DNA from: an uncultured Chloroflexales bacterium
GTDB taxonomy: Bacteria; Chloroflexota; Chloroflexia; Chloroflexales; Chloroflexaceae
Direction of reading: 5' to 3'
NCBI GenBank assembly: GCA_937918935.1
Contig: CAKZSI010000041.1
Location: 62,001 to 126,000 of the forward strand
DNA length: 64,000 nt
This document shows positions 51,483 through 62,533 of this stretch, piece by piece; within the stretch, counting starts at the first letter, position 1, and each line of letters starts with the position of its first letter. Below the pieces are notes generated by a model. That model did no database searches. It saw only the letters and a list, made by a program, of their open reading frames with translations, and was not told where the DNA came from. Made by a program: the position numbers and the translations under genes.

Positions 51483-52295
51483 ATGCTTATCACCTTCCTC
51501 ACCGATTTCGGCTACACAGACGCCTACGTCGGGGCCATGAAGGGCGTGGCCCTGGGGATCTGCCCCGGGGCCACGCTCATTGATATTACACACGCCGTCC
51601 CGCCTCAGGACGTTCTCGCCGGCGCGCTGCTCCTGCCAGCCTATGTGCCCTTCTATCCGCCCGGTAGCGTGCACGTGGCCGTGGTAGACCCCGGGGTGGG
51701 CAGCGCGCGACGGGGGGTGGCACTCGAAGTATGGCTCGGTGGAGCGCGGCAACTCCTGGTCGGCCCCGACAACGGGCTATTCTGGCCACTGCTGGCCGAG
51801 GCCGAGAGCTTTCGCGCCGTCGGCCTGACCGAGGCGCGCTACTGGCGCCCCCAGGTCGCGCCAACCTTCCACGGACGCGATGTGTTCACCCCCGTGGCCG
51901 CCCGCCTTGCCGCTGGTCTCCCGCTTGAGGCCCTCGGACCGCCGATCAGCGACCTGGCGCGCCTTGACCTGCCTCCGGTTCGCCATGAGGCGGGTGCACT
52001 CCAGGGGGAGATTCTGGCCATCGATCACTTCGGGAACGGCGCGAGCAACATCCGCGCCGCCGATCTCGCCGGTCTGGGGGAGCCATCAGGGCTGCGGGTC
52101 GTGGTCGCCGGGCGCGATCTCGGGCCGCCCCGGCGCACCTTTGCCGATGTAGCGGTGGGCGCGGCGCTGGCGCTGATCAACAGCGCCGGTTACCTGGAAG
52201 TGGCCGTGCGCGACGGCAGGGCCGACGCGGCCCTCGGTCTGCGGCGTGGCGTGCCCATTCGGGTTGAAGTCTTCGGCACGTCGCCCGACGCCTGA
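51483..52295 (+). CDS. SAM hydroxide adenosyltransferase / SAM hydrolase (DUF62 family)
   Basis: 270 residues. The family, related to the fluorinase, splits S-adenosylmethionine with water to adenosine and methionine. 'FLTDFGYTDAYVGAMKGVA' at the N-terminus, 'DITHAVPPQDV', 'VVDPGVG', 'GPDNGLFWPL' and 'IDHFGNGASNI' are diagnostic. The His of the Asp-Arg-His triad characteristic of the hydrolase is likely in this set, but its partner positions cannot be checked here. A short AT-rich tandem TCTAAAATCTAAAATC lies right before the ATG. Stand-alone gene; physiological role in bacteria is unclear. Confidence 0.9.
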   Translation: MLITFLTDFGYTDAYVGAMKGVALGICPGATLIDITHAVPPQDVLAGALLLPAYVPFYPPGSVHVAVVDPGVGSARRGVALEVWLGGARQLLVGPDNGLFWPLLAEAESFRAVGLTEARYWRPQVAPTFHGRDVFTPVAARLAAGLPLEALGPPISDLARLDLPPVRHEAGALQGEILAIDHFGNGASNIRAADLAGLGEPSGLRVVVAGRDLGPPRRTFADVAVGAALALINSAGYLEVAVRDGRADAALGLRRGVPIRVEVFGTSPDA

Positions 52296-52307
52296 AGGGT
52301 GCGGCCG

Positions 52308-52355
52308 GGAGGGCGAAGCCCTCCTGCCAGGAGGATCTGGGAGGGCTTTGCCCTC
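52308..52355. terminator. Two consecutive hairpins of the GGAGGGC family
   Basis: GGAGGGC-gaa-GCCCTCC (52308-52324) and GAGGGC-ttt-GCCCTC (52341-52355), between the convergent SAM-hydrolase and flippase-like genes. Probable bidirectional termination. Confidence 0.7.
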
Positions 52356-52395
52356 TCAGGACGTTATCGGATACCCCGGGTATCCGGGCAGGCTC

Positions 52396-53442
52396 TTAGT
52401 GCTCCACGGGGGCGCGGGTCTCCACCCGCGCAGCAGTGCTCGATACCAGAGGCTTCACCGGTTCGTGCATCAGCCAGTGGTAGCAGGCCATCGCCGCCGG
52501 GGTGAGCAGCCAGAAATTGAAGAGGCGGAAGATAATCGCCGCCGGCAGCGCCGCCGCTCCAACGCCGAGCTGGGTGAGCACGGCGACCAGCGCGGCCTCC
52601 ACCGTTCCGCCGCCGCCGGGCAGGACATTGAACGTTGACGTGACCAGGGCGATGCCAAAGGCCGCCAGCATCATCCCGAAGCTGGCGCTGCCCCCCAGGC
52701 CGACGAGCACTGCCAGCATCGCCAGGCTGTGCCCGCTCAACGCCGTGAGTTGCACCAGCACCAGCAAGATGACATCGCGGCGCCGGCTGGCCAGCAAACC
52801 CCGCGCGCGGGTGAGGTCGGCGACGATCTGTGCGGCCCGCGCCCCCGTCCAGCGCTGGCCGAAGATCCTGCCGATGCCCAGTTGCAGACGGGTGACCCAG
52901 CGCCGCAGCACTGTCTCGGGGCGCGTCAGGAGGTAGATCGCGCCCCCAATCACTGCCACCGCGACCAGGGCCGCCACCAGGCTGGCGATGGTCGCGTCAA
53001 GGCCGTGGAGCGCCAGGTAAATCAGACTGAAGGTGAAGATCAGGAGCATGGCGATGGCGTAGCTCAAGGTTTCGAGCGAGGCGATCAGCGCCGACTCGCC
53101 TGGCGAAATGCCCCGCCGGGTAAAATTGCTCATCAGAAAGGCATAACTGCCGACGCCTCCGGCAGGTACCGACTGGCTGATGATGATCGCCACCAGCGCC
53201 GTGGCCCAGAGCCGGAGCACCCCGACGCGATAGCCCAGCGAGCGAAGCACAATGTTGAAGACCTGCGAACTGATCAGGTAACTGGCGCCGATCAGGATTA
53301 CCGAGAGCGCGAGCCAGAGGGGGCGCGCCTCGCCGAGCAGACCGAAGGCCTCGATGATCCAGGCCCGGTTCAAATAAGCGAGAACCAGAATGGTGAGGCT
53401 GATAAGCGCACTGGTAAAAAGCTTCCAGCGAAACGCGGGCAT
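52396..53442 (-). CDS. Flippase-like integral membrane protein (lysylphosphatidylglycerol synthase TM / AglD-type)
   Basis: 348 residues from the ATG at 53442, which has AAGGA 8 bases upstream; an ATG 69 bases earlier lacks family homology. About eight membrane helices. Family features: 'SVILIGASYLISSQVFNIVL', 'ALVAIIISQSVPAGGVGSYA', 'RRGISPGESALIASLETLSYA' and 'LPGGGGTVEAALVAVLTQLG'. Members of this UPF0104/LPG-synthase-TM group are linked to lipid or glycolipid movement; the substrate here is unknown. No catalytic LPG-synthase domain is attached. Confidence 0.85.
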   Translation of the reverse strand: MPAFRWKLFTSALISLTILVLAYLNRAWIIEAFGLLGEARPLWLALSVILIGASYLISSQVFNIVLRSLGYRVGVLRLWATALVAIIISQSVPAGGVGSYAFLMSNFTRRGISPGESALIASLETLSYAIAMLLIFTFSLIYLALHGLDATIASLVAALVAVAVIGGAIYLLTRPETVLRRWVTRLQLGIGRIFGQRWTGARAAQIVADLTRARGLLASRRRDVILLVLVQLTALSGHSLAMLAVLVGLGGSASFGMMLAAFGIALVTSTFNVLPGGGGTVEAALVAVLTQLGVGAAALPAAIIFRLFNFWLLTPAAMACYHWLMHEPVKPLVSSTAARVETRAPVEH

Positions 53443-53738
53443 CAGCGGGTCCTTTCGTGGCGTGACGTTGTCAGGCGTATGGACGCCGCCGGTCGGGGCT
53501 TGCAGCAGCACAGGCAGGAGAAAGATTCAGATTTGTATGCCAATGCGATCGTCACCTCCACACCTCCAGCGTGGTGCATGAAAGCGTTTGTTTGCGTGAA
53601 TAAGCTCGGGGTCAACTGATAGTCGGGGTGCGTGGGCATCACACCCGCATGCAGGCCGGAGACCTGCGTACCCGGGTTGCCCCGGGGCTTATATGCACGA
53701 ACCTCAAGATGGCTTGCCTTCTGCTATGTGCGCTGGCA
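53443..53738. other. Intergenic stretch with octamer-like repeats
   Basis: 296 bases. It contains a short CACCTCCACACCTCCAG octamer-type run near 53558-53575 and a GTGGGCATCACACCCGCATGC-type imperfect dyad near 53632. No gene or clear promoter is visible. Confidence 0.4.
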
Positions 53739-54017
53739 CTACCAGGCAATATGAAATTCGCCTTCTTTTCCGGTAGCTGGTTCCCATGTGACATCCACCT
53801 TTTCTACCGCGGCATAACTTGGGCCGCTATAGCACCAGCTTACCATCTGCTGTACGGCCGCACGCGTGCCCTCAAACACTGCCTCGACCCGACCGTCGGG
53901 GAGATTACGTACCCATCCCTCTACGCCCAGGCTGCGGGCGCGGGTGCGTGTGTGCGCCCGAAAACCCACACCTTGAACCCGGCCCGAAATCACCACGCAC
54001 GCCCGTACCTGTTCCAT
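53739..54017 (-). CDS. acyP: Acylphosphatase
   Basis: 92 residues, the family's standard size. It hydrolyses acyl phosphates. The catalytic Arg is in 'GRVQGVGFRAHTRTRARSLG' (about 20) and Asn in 'GWVRNLPDGRVEAVFEG' (about 38). The usual 'GV.P.A.V' C-terminal pattern appears as 'GPSYAAVEKVDVTWEPATG'. Stand-alone - strand gene, divergent from lepA across 190 bases. Confidence 0.93.
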   Translation of the reverse strand: MEQVRACVVISGRVQGVGFRAHTRTRARSLGVEGWVRNLPDGRVEAVFEGTRAAVQQMVSWCYSGPSYAAVEKVDVTWEPATGKEGEFHIAW

Positions 54018-54210
54018 GGCCGTTGATCGCTCCTAAAAGGGTTAAACGCGCGATATTCGGGCCTTCGCGGCCCGAACCACTCGCAAGTATACCCTGGCGT
54101 GAGTGTGCGTGCAATTGGGAACTTCCCCTTTCGGCCCGCCACGGCAAATAATGGTATACTGCCTGCGGAACAGCAATAGCGCGCCGATTGGTCCGCCCTG
54201 GAACCGCACA

Positions 54211-56031
<1,821 letters not shown>

Positions 56032-56117
56032 CATGGGCCGTGGATGGGAGGGTCTGGGAGGTTTGCGGCGGCCGCAGGCCCCTGAAGCTCCTCCCTTCCT
56101 GGTGCGGCGCGGAAAGC

Positions 56118-56140
56118 TCGGAGGGGTGCAGTTCCTCCGA
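56118..56140. repeat. Dispersed hairpin copy after lepA
   Basis: TCGGAGG (56118-56124) and CCTCCGA (56134-56140) enclose GGTGCAGTT, the same loop type as the copy at 2910-2932. Confidence 0.65.
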
Positions 56141-56211
56141 ACCTTCGCGCAGTAGAAGCCGCGGTAAGTGACAAAGTAGGGTTTCGGGCCAATATGTCTA
56201 TCTAAAAAACT

Positions 56212-57165
56212 ATGCAAACCACAGACCATCCTACCCGCACGCTCCTCCGGCTCTGCGCCGGTCTGTTGCTGCTGCTCACCCTGGCGGGATGCGCCAGCAC
56301 CCGGAACGGCCAGCAGGTCGCCCCGGCCGATAGCCCGGTGATCGTGCGCTTCGGCGGGCAGACCTACACCATCGCCGATTTTGAGCAGCGTCTACAGCGC
56401 GACATTGGCCCCGGCGTCGCCGATCTGGTCGCCCAGGGGCAGACCCGCGAGGAGATCGAGCAACTGGCCAACGAGGCCAATGTTCGTGTCACGATCTTCG
56501 ATCGCATGATCCAGGATCTGCTGCTGCTCGACTACGCCCGGCGCAACGGCATCGGCGCCGACCCGGCCGCCGTAGATGCCGCGGTGCTGCCGATGTTCTC
56601 CCCTGGTGTTGATGGTTCGCTGGCGCCGATGACGGCCCGGCGCGAGCAGGCGGCGCGAGAACAACTCGTGTTCGAGGTTATTGCCCGCAACACGCGCGCC
56701 GATATGGTGAAGGCGCGCCACATCCTTGTGGCCGACGAGAGCGCCGCGAAGCAAGTGCTGGCTGATCTGGCCGCGGGCGCCGATTTCGCCGCCCTCGCCC
56801 GTGAACGCTCGCAGGATACCGGTTCGGCCGCGAAGGGCGGTGACCTGGGCTGGTCGCCCCGTGGGCAATTCGTGCCCGAGTTCGAAGAGGTGGCTTTCTC
56901 CGCGCCGCTCAATACGCCCACCAGCGTCCAGAGCCAGTTCGGCTGGCACGTCATCGAGGTCCTGGCGCGCGAGAACCGGGCTTTTGACAGTTTTGAACAA
57001 CTGCGCGCCAGCAGCAGCGCCCAGGCGCTCTACGAGCAGACGTTCGTCCCCTGGTACGAGGAATTGCGACGCCAGGCCGAGAACAGCGGGTTGCTGGAGA
57101 TCGCCCCGGGCTTCGATCCGAATAGTGTGCCGCTGCCCTTCCCCGCCGAGGGCGGGGCGCGCTAA
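56212..57165 (+). CDS. Lipoprotein peptidyl-prolyl cis-trans isomerase (PpiC/PrsA-type foldase)
   Basis: 317 residues. Signal peptide with lipobox LAGC (Cys about 26). The N-terminal SurA-like helical region (about 45-165) precedes one parvulin rotamase domain: 'VKARHILVADESAAKQVL', 'DFAALARERSQDTGSAAKGG', 'DLGWSPRGQFVPEFEEVAFS' and 'QFGWHVIEVLARE' (about 167-262). Such foldases assist exported proteins outside the membrane. It follows lepA by 180 bases with a hairpin between, and probably has its own start. Ends near the convergent CDF gene. Confidence 0.9.
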   Translation: MQTTDHPTRTLLRLCAGLLLLLTLAGCASTRNGQQVAPADSPVIVRFGGQTYTIADFEQRLQRDIGPGVADLVAQGQTREEIEQLANEANVRVTIFDRMIQDLLLLDYARRNGIGADPAAVDAAVLPMFSPGVDGSLAPMTARREQAAREQLVFEVIARNTRADMVKARHILVADESAAKQVLADLAAGADFAALARERSQDTGSAAKGGDLGWSPRGQFVPEFEEVAFSAPLNTPTSVQSQFGWHVIEVLARENRAFDSFEQLRASSSAQALYEQTFVPWYEELRRQAENSGLLEIAPGFDPNSVPLPFPAEGGAR

Positions 57166-57198
57166 GAGCCCGGCTGGATCGGATGACTGATATTGTTC

Positions 57199-57807
57199 CT
57201 AATGTTCGGCAAACTTCTCACGCCGGGCCGCGATCCAGACCTGTCGTGCTGCATCTGCATTCATGACCAGGATCCCTAATCCTACGATCAGGTCAGGCCA
57301 TCCCGAAAGAATGACAGCGGTCACAAGCCCTGCCGCCACTGTGGCAATGTTTGCCAGTGCATCGTTTCGTGCTGAAAGAAAGGCGGCTTTTGCCAGGCTT
57401 CCGCGATGCTTTCGATGACGGACAAGCACCAGCGCACAGGTCAGGTTGACGACCAGGGCGCCCGTGCCCGCCAGCGCCAGCCATACCGGGTCGGGAGGGG
57501 TGGGATGCAGGAATTTCTCCCATGCTTTTTGAATTGTTGCCAGACTGGGGATCAAGAGAACGGCAGCAAGGATCATTCCCAGCCGTCCGCGCCAGACAGG
57601 TGACCATCTCAGCCCGACAAGGATGAGCAGGTTGAGCACCGTGTCTTCGAGGAAGTCAATACTATCGGCAAACAGCGCCACTGATCCAATGGCGATGGCT
57701 ATCGAGAATTCGAATCCAAAATAGACGAGGTTTGCCAGGGTCACGAAAAGTACAGCGCCACGCAACGCCGTATCCGACGATTGAAGGGATGTATGTTCAA
57801 CGCTCAT
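57199..57807 (-). CDS. Small cation-diffusion-facilitator-type transporter
   Basis: 202 residues with five to six membrane helices and no cytoplasmic C-terminal domain, so shorter than typical CDF proteins (about 300). Metal-site patterns are present in modified form: 'ALFADSIDFLEDTVLN' (D-x2-D-x3-D) in helix 2 and 'SARNDALANIATV' (usually HxxxD) in helix 5. A histidine-poor loop ('VRHRKHRGS') joins the halves. Probably exports a divalent metal. Its codon use looks less GC-biased than its neighbours and it borders a gene-poor stretch, so it may be acquired. Confidence 0.8.
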   Translation of the reverse strand: MSVEHTSLQSSDTALRGAVLFVTLANLVYFGFEFSIAIAIGSVALFADSIDFLEDTVLNLLILVGLRWSPVWRGRLGMILAAVLLIPSLATIQKAWEKFLHPTPPDPVWLALAGTGALVVNLTCALVLVRHRKHRGSLAKAAFLSARNDALANIATVAAGLVTAVILSGWPDLIVGLGILVMNADAARQVWIAARREKFAEH

Positions 57808-58687
57808 TGATGAAACCTCGTGCGGTTGCCAGCACGCTGCTGATGTACCGCCTCAGGATGACACGCTACGGCAGGCCTGTGGTCAGGTGATCGATCAACA
57901 CATCGTAGCTCTGACTGTATGAGACAGCTTAGCTCTCCTTTGTCGTGTTGCCCCTGGCACAGATCTGCGGGTGCCGCAGTCCTCCGCAGATCTTTAAGCT
58001 CGGAGCGGATACGGCGCTGATCACTGCCCTGCATGCGCCCGCTCACGCGCCGCTCGCGAACGCCGGTCCGGGATGGAGCCCGGGTCGAAGCAGCGAACTG
58101 CTGGACCAGGGGCGTCTCCAATGCTGTGTCCATTGCTCGCTCAAACCGCATCTAAACGGGTCAATGCTGTTTGTAATGCTAGCCAGTACGTAGTCAGTGG
58201 TATAATAACCTTACTTCGCTTCGTGTCAAGAATCGTGTCAGGCGCCTCTGGCTCGTGTCACTCATCCTGCCGATCACCATTCTTTGGAAGCAGTCAATCA
58301 GCGCTGCCACGCTGCGCGCTTGCCCTGACATCACCGCGCATGGGGTGGTACGGATCCTGTGCTTGAGATCCGCGCCCTGCGGCTGTGCTCGCTCCCGCGG
58401 CCAGGCCATCCTGGGCACACCCAGGATGGTCTATCGCCTGCGCTGCCACCCTCGCGCCATCCCCGGGCCGGCGTCGAGGCGCACAACAAATGGAACAAAC
58501 CATGCCCCGCCCGGGACTGGCGCACCGCCGGACGTCTCTCTGTAACCCATTGGATGCGCAACCGGTAGGGGATGTCGTTGGACCCCATGACCCCATGCCT
58601 GATGGAAGGCATCCAGGTTTCACGCATGTGGCCGGAAAGGCTGACATCCATGACGTATTTCCCCTCGCTCACCAGTGCCTCGTTTGA
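57808..58687. other. 880-base stretch with no convincing gene
   Basis: Several short open frames exist on both strands but none has a good RBS plus recognisable domain. On the - strand, 57905-58020 could encode 'RSELKDLRRTAAPADLC' then a Cys, vaguely like the end of a MerR-type metal regulator; this would suit the adjacent CDF gene but the N-terminal DNA-binding part is missing. The rest resembles decayed coding sequence. TATAAT occurs at 58201. Confidence 0.4.
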
Positions 58688-59920
58688 ATGCGAGCCAGTA
58701 TGAGAACCGGAGACCTCCTCGAGGCCGCCCTGCGCGCTCTGAATCTGGAGGCGCCGGCGGGCATACAACTGTGGATGGCGGAGGCATTGCTCGCCGCAGC
58801 GCAGCCCGCGGGTCTGCCCCCTCCCGATGCGCCACCGCGGGTGGCCTCGTATGCCGAAACACAGGGCCTGGGAACCTACGCGCCGCCCGCTGCGCCCTTC
58901 CCCCTGCTCGCTGGTGTGCCCGTGCTACTTGCAGGCCCCCCGGGCGCCGATTGGCCCGCCGTGGCGCGTCTCCTGCTCCTGCGCTATCCTGGTTCGCACC
59001 CCGTGCGCCTGGCGAGCCTCGACACCGCTGGCGCGACCCTGAGCCGCGACGAACGCCCTCTCGTCCACGTAATCGCCTGGCATACCGCTCCCGCCGCAGC
59101 GCTGCATGTCTGGTACCTGCCCCCCCTGACTTGCAGCGACGACCTGCGCAGCGCCGAGGGTCTGCGCTGGGTGGTGGCGCGTCTGCTCGGACCTGGCGGC
59201 TGCCCCTGGGACGTGCGGCAGACGCCCCGTTCGCTCCGCGCCGCCCTGCTGGAAGAGGTCCACGAAGTGCTCGAGGCCCTCGACAGCGGCGATACGGCCG
59301 CGTTGAGCGAAGAACTGGGGGATCTGCTGATTACCGTCTTCAGCCAGAGCGAAATGGCGCGGCAGGCGGGTCACTTCGCCCTCGAAGATGTGTTCGAGCA
59401 AGTGTCGCGCAAACTGATCGGACGCCATCCACACGTGTTCGGTGAACTGACCGTGGAGGGGGAGGGACAGGTGCTCCGCAACTGGGAACAGATCAAAGCC
59501 GCCGAGCATGCCCGCAAAGGGCGCGCCCGCACGAGCATCCTCGACGGGGTGCCTCCGACCCTGCCCGCGCTGGCTATGGCCCAGAAACTCGGCAAGAAGG
59601 CCGCCCGCGCCGGCTTCAACTGGAACGACATCGCTCAGGTGTGGGCCAGGCTCCAGGAGGAACTGGACGAACTGGCGGAGGCCGCGACCGCGGGTGACCC
59701 GAGCCACACCGCCGAGGAACTGGGTGACACGCTCTTCGTGCTGACACGCCTGGCTGACTGGCTGGGCCTCGATGCCGAGACGGCGCTACGCGAGGCCAGC
59801 GCCAGGTTTCGTCGCCGCTTCGGCGTGGTTGAGGCCGCTGCCGCGCGTCAGGGGCGTTCACTCGATGCCATGTCGCTCGACGAGTTGATGGCCCTTTGGA
59901 AGACAGCCAGGAACGCCTGA
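58688..59920 (+). CDS. mazG: MazG-family nucleoside triphosphate pyrophosphohydrolase with N-terminal methylase-like remnant
   Basis: 410 residues. Two MazG modules occupy about 170-410: 'EEVHEVLEALDSGDTAALSE' with 'ELGDLLITVF', and 'EELDELAEAATAGDPSHTAE' with 'ELGDTLFVLTRLADWLGL'; 'GGCPWDVRQTPRSLRAALLE' is the classic MazG start. It hydrolyses (d)NTPs to monophosphate, probably house-cleaning. The N-terminal 165 residues look like the second half of a tetrapyrrole methylase domain, as in YabN, without its SAM-binding first half. An in-frame TGA directly precedes the ATG, so the methylase part is truly short. DUF951 and NfeD genes follow. Confidence 0.88.
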   Translation: MRASMRTGDLLEAALRALNLEAPAGIQLWMAEALLAAAQPAGLPPPDAPPRVASYAETQGLGTYAPPAAPFPLLAGVPVLLAGPPGADWPAVARLLLLRYPGSHPVRLASLDTAGATLSRDERPLVHVIAWHTAPAAALHVWYLPPLTCSDDLRSAEGLRWVVARLLGPGGCPWDVRQTPRSLRAALLEEVHEVLEALDSGDTAALSEELGDLLITVFSQSEMARQAGHFALEDVFEQVSRKLIGRHPHVFGELTVEGEGQVLRNWEQIKAAEHARKGRARTSILDGVPPTLPALAMAQKLGKKAARAGFNWNDIAQVWARLQEELDELAEAATAGDPSHTAEELGDTLFVLTRLADWLGLDAETALREASARFRRRFGVVEAAAARQGRSLDAMSLDELMALWKTARNA

Positions 59921-59921
59921 T

Positions 59922-60131
59922 ATGCCGCCGCCGCTCGAATTGCATCTCGACGACATTGTGCAGACCCGCAAGCCCCATCCCTGCGGTGGCGATACCTGGC
60001 GCATCGTGCGCCTGGGCGCCGAGATCGGCATCAAGTGCGAACGCTGCGGGCGGCGCGTTCTGTTGCCCCGGGCCGAGTTCGAGCGGCGCATTAAACGCTT
60101 CGTCGCGCGCGGCCCTGCCGGGCCGGCCTGA
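59922..60131 (+). CDS. DUF951-family small protein
   Basis: 69 residues starting one base after the mazG stop. 'DIVQTRKPHPCGGDTWRIVR' and 'GAEIGIKCERCGRRVLLPRA' match the DUF951 pattern (PHPCG..W.V.R.G.D...C..C.r.v...R..F), with three cysteines that could bind zinc. The family is widespread in Gram-positive and Chloroflexota genomes; its role is unknown, with a nucleic-acid link suspected. The basic C-terminus ('RRIKRFVARGPAG') is a variable tail. Confidence 0.88.
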   Translation: MPPPLELHLDDIVQTRKPHPCGGDTWRIVRLGAEIGIKCERCGRRVLLPRAEFERRIKRFVARGPAGPA

Positions 60132-60180
60132 GAAAGCCATTGTCGCCGCTATCCGAATGTACTATCATGCATGTACAACC

Positions 60181-61587
60181 ATGAGCGACTTTTACCAGAA
60201 GCAATGCGCGTGGCACGTTGTCGGCAGGCGGTCCGTTGCATGGATCGCGGTGCTGCTGGTGGCACTCCTGGCGCTGGTAGCCGCCGTGGTTCCGCCCTCG
60301 ACCGTGACGGCCCAGGGGCGCGGACCAATCTACACCGTGACCCTTGACGGCGTGGTAAGTCGCTACAGTATCGGCTATCTGGAGCGGGCGCTTCGCGAGG
60401 CCGAAGCGGCCAATGCTGAAGCGCTGATCGTCCGGCTGTCGGCCACCGGCGCCGTGCTGCGCGATACGCGGATGTTCGCGGACCAACTGGCGCAGGCCCG
60501 TGTTCCCGTGGTAGTCCACGTGGCGCCGCCAGGCATGCGGAGCGGCGCCGCGGGTGTGTGGCTGCTGACGCCGGCGCACGTGGCGGCGATGGCGCCCAAC
60601 ACCAGTTTTGGCATTGTCGAGCCGCTGGTGCAGCCCGATCCGAACGTCAGCGACGCCACCCGCGAGTTGCTCTACACCGAGGCCATTGCCCGGCTCGGCG
60701 CCTGGAGCCGCGAGCGCGGTCGCAGTGATGTCTGGGTCGAACAGGCGGTTCGCGAGGGGATCGTGATCAATAATGAACAGGCGCTTGCCTCCACCCCCCC
60801 CGCAATTGACCTGGTTGCCCGCGATCTGAACGAACTACTCACGACCCTGGAGGGGCGCTCGGTTACGCTGGAAGGAGGCGAGACACGGACGTTATCCGTC
60901 CTGGGGCGCGCGCCGGAGCCGCTGGCGCCAACGGCGGGGGAACAACTGCTCTTGCTGCTGGCTACCCCCACCGTCGCCTTTCTGCTCCTGGTGCTGGCCG
61001 GCATCGCCATCTACGGCGAGTTCGTGACGCCGGGTGTGGGCGTACTGGCGGGGTTAGGGATTGTGCTGCTGCTTGCCGCTGGCGTGGGCCTGATCGCCCT
61101 GCCGGTGCGCTGGCTGGCTGTGCTGGGCCTCGTGGTTGCATTCGGGCTGATAGTGGTAGATTTGTATGCCCCGTCGCATGGAGCTTTTACCTTGGTCGGC
61201 ACGGTAGTTCTGGTGCTCAGCACCCTGAACCTGTTCGACTCGGCACAGGCGCCCGGCGTGGGCGTGGCACTGTGGGCAGTTGCCCTGGTGGTTCTCCTGC
61301 TGATTGTATTCGCGGCCACGGGGATCTACCTGGTGCTGCGCACGCGCAGCACTCCAATCACTACCGGTCAGGAAGGGTTGGTGGGCCGGCTTGCCGAGGT
61401 ACGCAAACGGCTGGACCCCGAAGGGATGGTATTTGTCGAAGGCGCCCTCTGGCGGGCAATCAGTGAAGACGGGGAGGTAGAGCCGGGCGAGTGGGTGCGC
61501 GTTACCGGCGTCTACGACCTGCGGTTGACGGTGCGGCGCCTGATTGAAGAGCCAGGACCCCGTGAGCGGGTCACTGGCGAACAGTGA
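60181..61587 (+). CDS. NfeD-family membrane protein with degenerate ClpP-like protease domain
   Basis: 468 residues (an ATG at 60157 is also possible; neither has a good RBS). Signal-anchor helix (about 18-38), a ClpP-class domain (about 45-230), four to five membrane helices (about 260-405) and a C-terminal NfeD OB-fold ('[20 protein letters not shown]'). In active homologues the catalytic Ser lies in PPG-x4-S-A-G; here it reads '[10 protein letters not shown]', with Ala in that place, and the upstream TPGG is 'SATGA', so the protease is probably inactive. It ends 10 bases before the slipin gene; NfeD-slipin pairs form membrane microdomain complexes. Confidence 0.88.
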   Translation: MSDFYQKQCAWHVVGRRSVAWIAVLLVALLALVAAVVPPSTVTAQGRGPIYTVTLDGVVSRYSIGYLERALREAEAANAEALIVRLSATGAVLRDTRMFADQLAQARVPVVVHVAPPGMRSGAAGVWLLTPAHVAAMAPNTSFGIVEPLVQPDPNVSDATRELLYTEAIARLGAWSRERGRSDVWVEQAVREGIVINNEQALASTPPAIDLVARDLNELLTTLEGRSVTLEGGETRTLSVLGRAPEPLAPTAGEQLLLLLATPTVAFLLLVLAGIAIYGEFVTPGVGVLAGLGIVLLLAAGVGLIALPVRWLAVLGLVVAFGLIVVDLYAPSHGAFTLVGTVVLVLSTLNLFDSAQAPGVGVALWAVALVVLLLIVFAATGIYLVLRTRSTPITTGQEGLVGRLAEVRKRLDPEGMVFVEGALWRAISEDGEVEPGEWVRVTGVYDLRLTVRRLIEEPGPRERVTGEQ

Positions 61588-61597
61588 GGAGAAACCG

Positions 61598-62413
61598 ATG
61601 GAACTCGCCCTGCTGGCCTGTCTGGCCGTACTGGCCTTTATCGCCTTAATGGTTCTGTTATCAGCAATCAAGATCGTGCCTGAGTACGAACGCGGGGTCA
61701 TCTTTCGGCTCGGGCGCCTGGTCGGCGCCCGTGGCCCTGGCCTGTTTCTGGTGATCCCCGTCTTTGAGCGCATGGTCCGGGTGGACACACGGGTGATCAC
61801 CATGGACGTGCCGGTTCAGGAGGTGATCACCCTCGATAACGTGACGATCAAGGTCAATGCGGTGCTCTACTTCCAGGTGATCAACCCGAACTGGGCCGTA
61901 ACCAAGGTGATGGATTACATCCGCGCCACGATGCAGATCGCTCAGACCACGCTGCGCTCGGTGGTGGGCCAGGTTGAGCTTGACGAATTGCTGGCCCAGC
62001 GCGAAAAGATCAACCAGAAGCTCCAGCAGATCATTGACGAGCAGACTGAGCCATGGGGCATCAAGGTGACGATCGTCGAAGTGAAAGACGTGGAACTACC
62101 GCAGAACATGCAGCGGGCGATGGCGAAACAGGCCGAGGCGGAGCGTGAGAAACGCGCCAAACTGATCCACGCCGAAGGCGAGTTGCAGGCGAGCCGCACC
62201 CTGGCGCAGGCCGCGGAAGTGATCGCCAACGAGCCGGTGTCACTCCAACTTCGCTACTTGCAGACGCTGACCGAGATCGCGGTGGAGAAAAACAGCACGA
62301 TCATCTTCCCTCTGCCGGTGGAGACCCTCAAGCCCTTCATCGACGCGGTGAGCCGCCAGGCGTACAATGACGTTACGCCTGCGCCCGCACCGTCACGGGG
62401 CGGAGAGCGGTGA
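61598..62413 (+). CDS. Slipin / stomatin-like SPFH protein
   Basis: 271 residues from the ATG at 61598 (GTGAGGAG 6 bases upstream). An N-terminal membrane hairpin ('[20 protein letters not shown]') is followed by the SPFH domain: '[20 protein letters not shown]', '[20 protein letters not shown]', '[15 protein letters not shown]' and '[20 protein letters not shown]', then a coiled coil ending '[17 protein letters not shown]'. Slipins oligomerise into membrane microdomains; prokaryotic members are the partners of NfeD, which is encoded directly upstream here. Confidence 0.95.
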   Translation: MELALLACLAVLAFIALMVLLSAIKIVPEYERGVIFRLGRLVGARGPGLFLVIPVFERMVRVDTRVITMDVPVQEVITLDNVTIKVNAVLYFQVINPNWAVTKVMDYIRATMQIAQTTLRSVVGQVELDELLAQREKINQKLQQIIDEQTEPWGIKVTIVEVKDVELPQNMQRAMAKQAEAEREKRAKLIHAEGELQASRTLAQAAEVIANEPVSLQLRYLQTLTEIAVEKNSTIIFPLPVETLKPFIDAVSRQAYNDVTPAPAPSRGGER

Positions 62414-62533
62414 GGCGCGAAGCGGGGTGGTCCAGGGCGGCTACCCCGCTCGCCAGAATCATTATCGAATAACCCGGAATCTGGGGCGAGCCTCAGAGAC
62501 GTTGCAGCAACTCTGGACCACCACGAGTTGCTA

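Noticed and set aside
57804-58151. 115-codon - strand frame upstream of the CDF gene, possibly a metal regulator
   Set aside because: Only a weak MerR-tail resemblance, with no helix-turn-helix; too uncertain to call even as a pseudogene.
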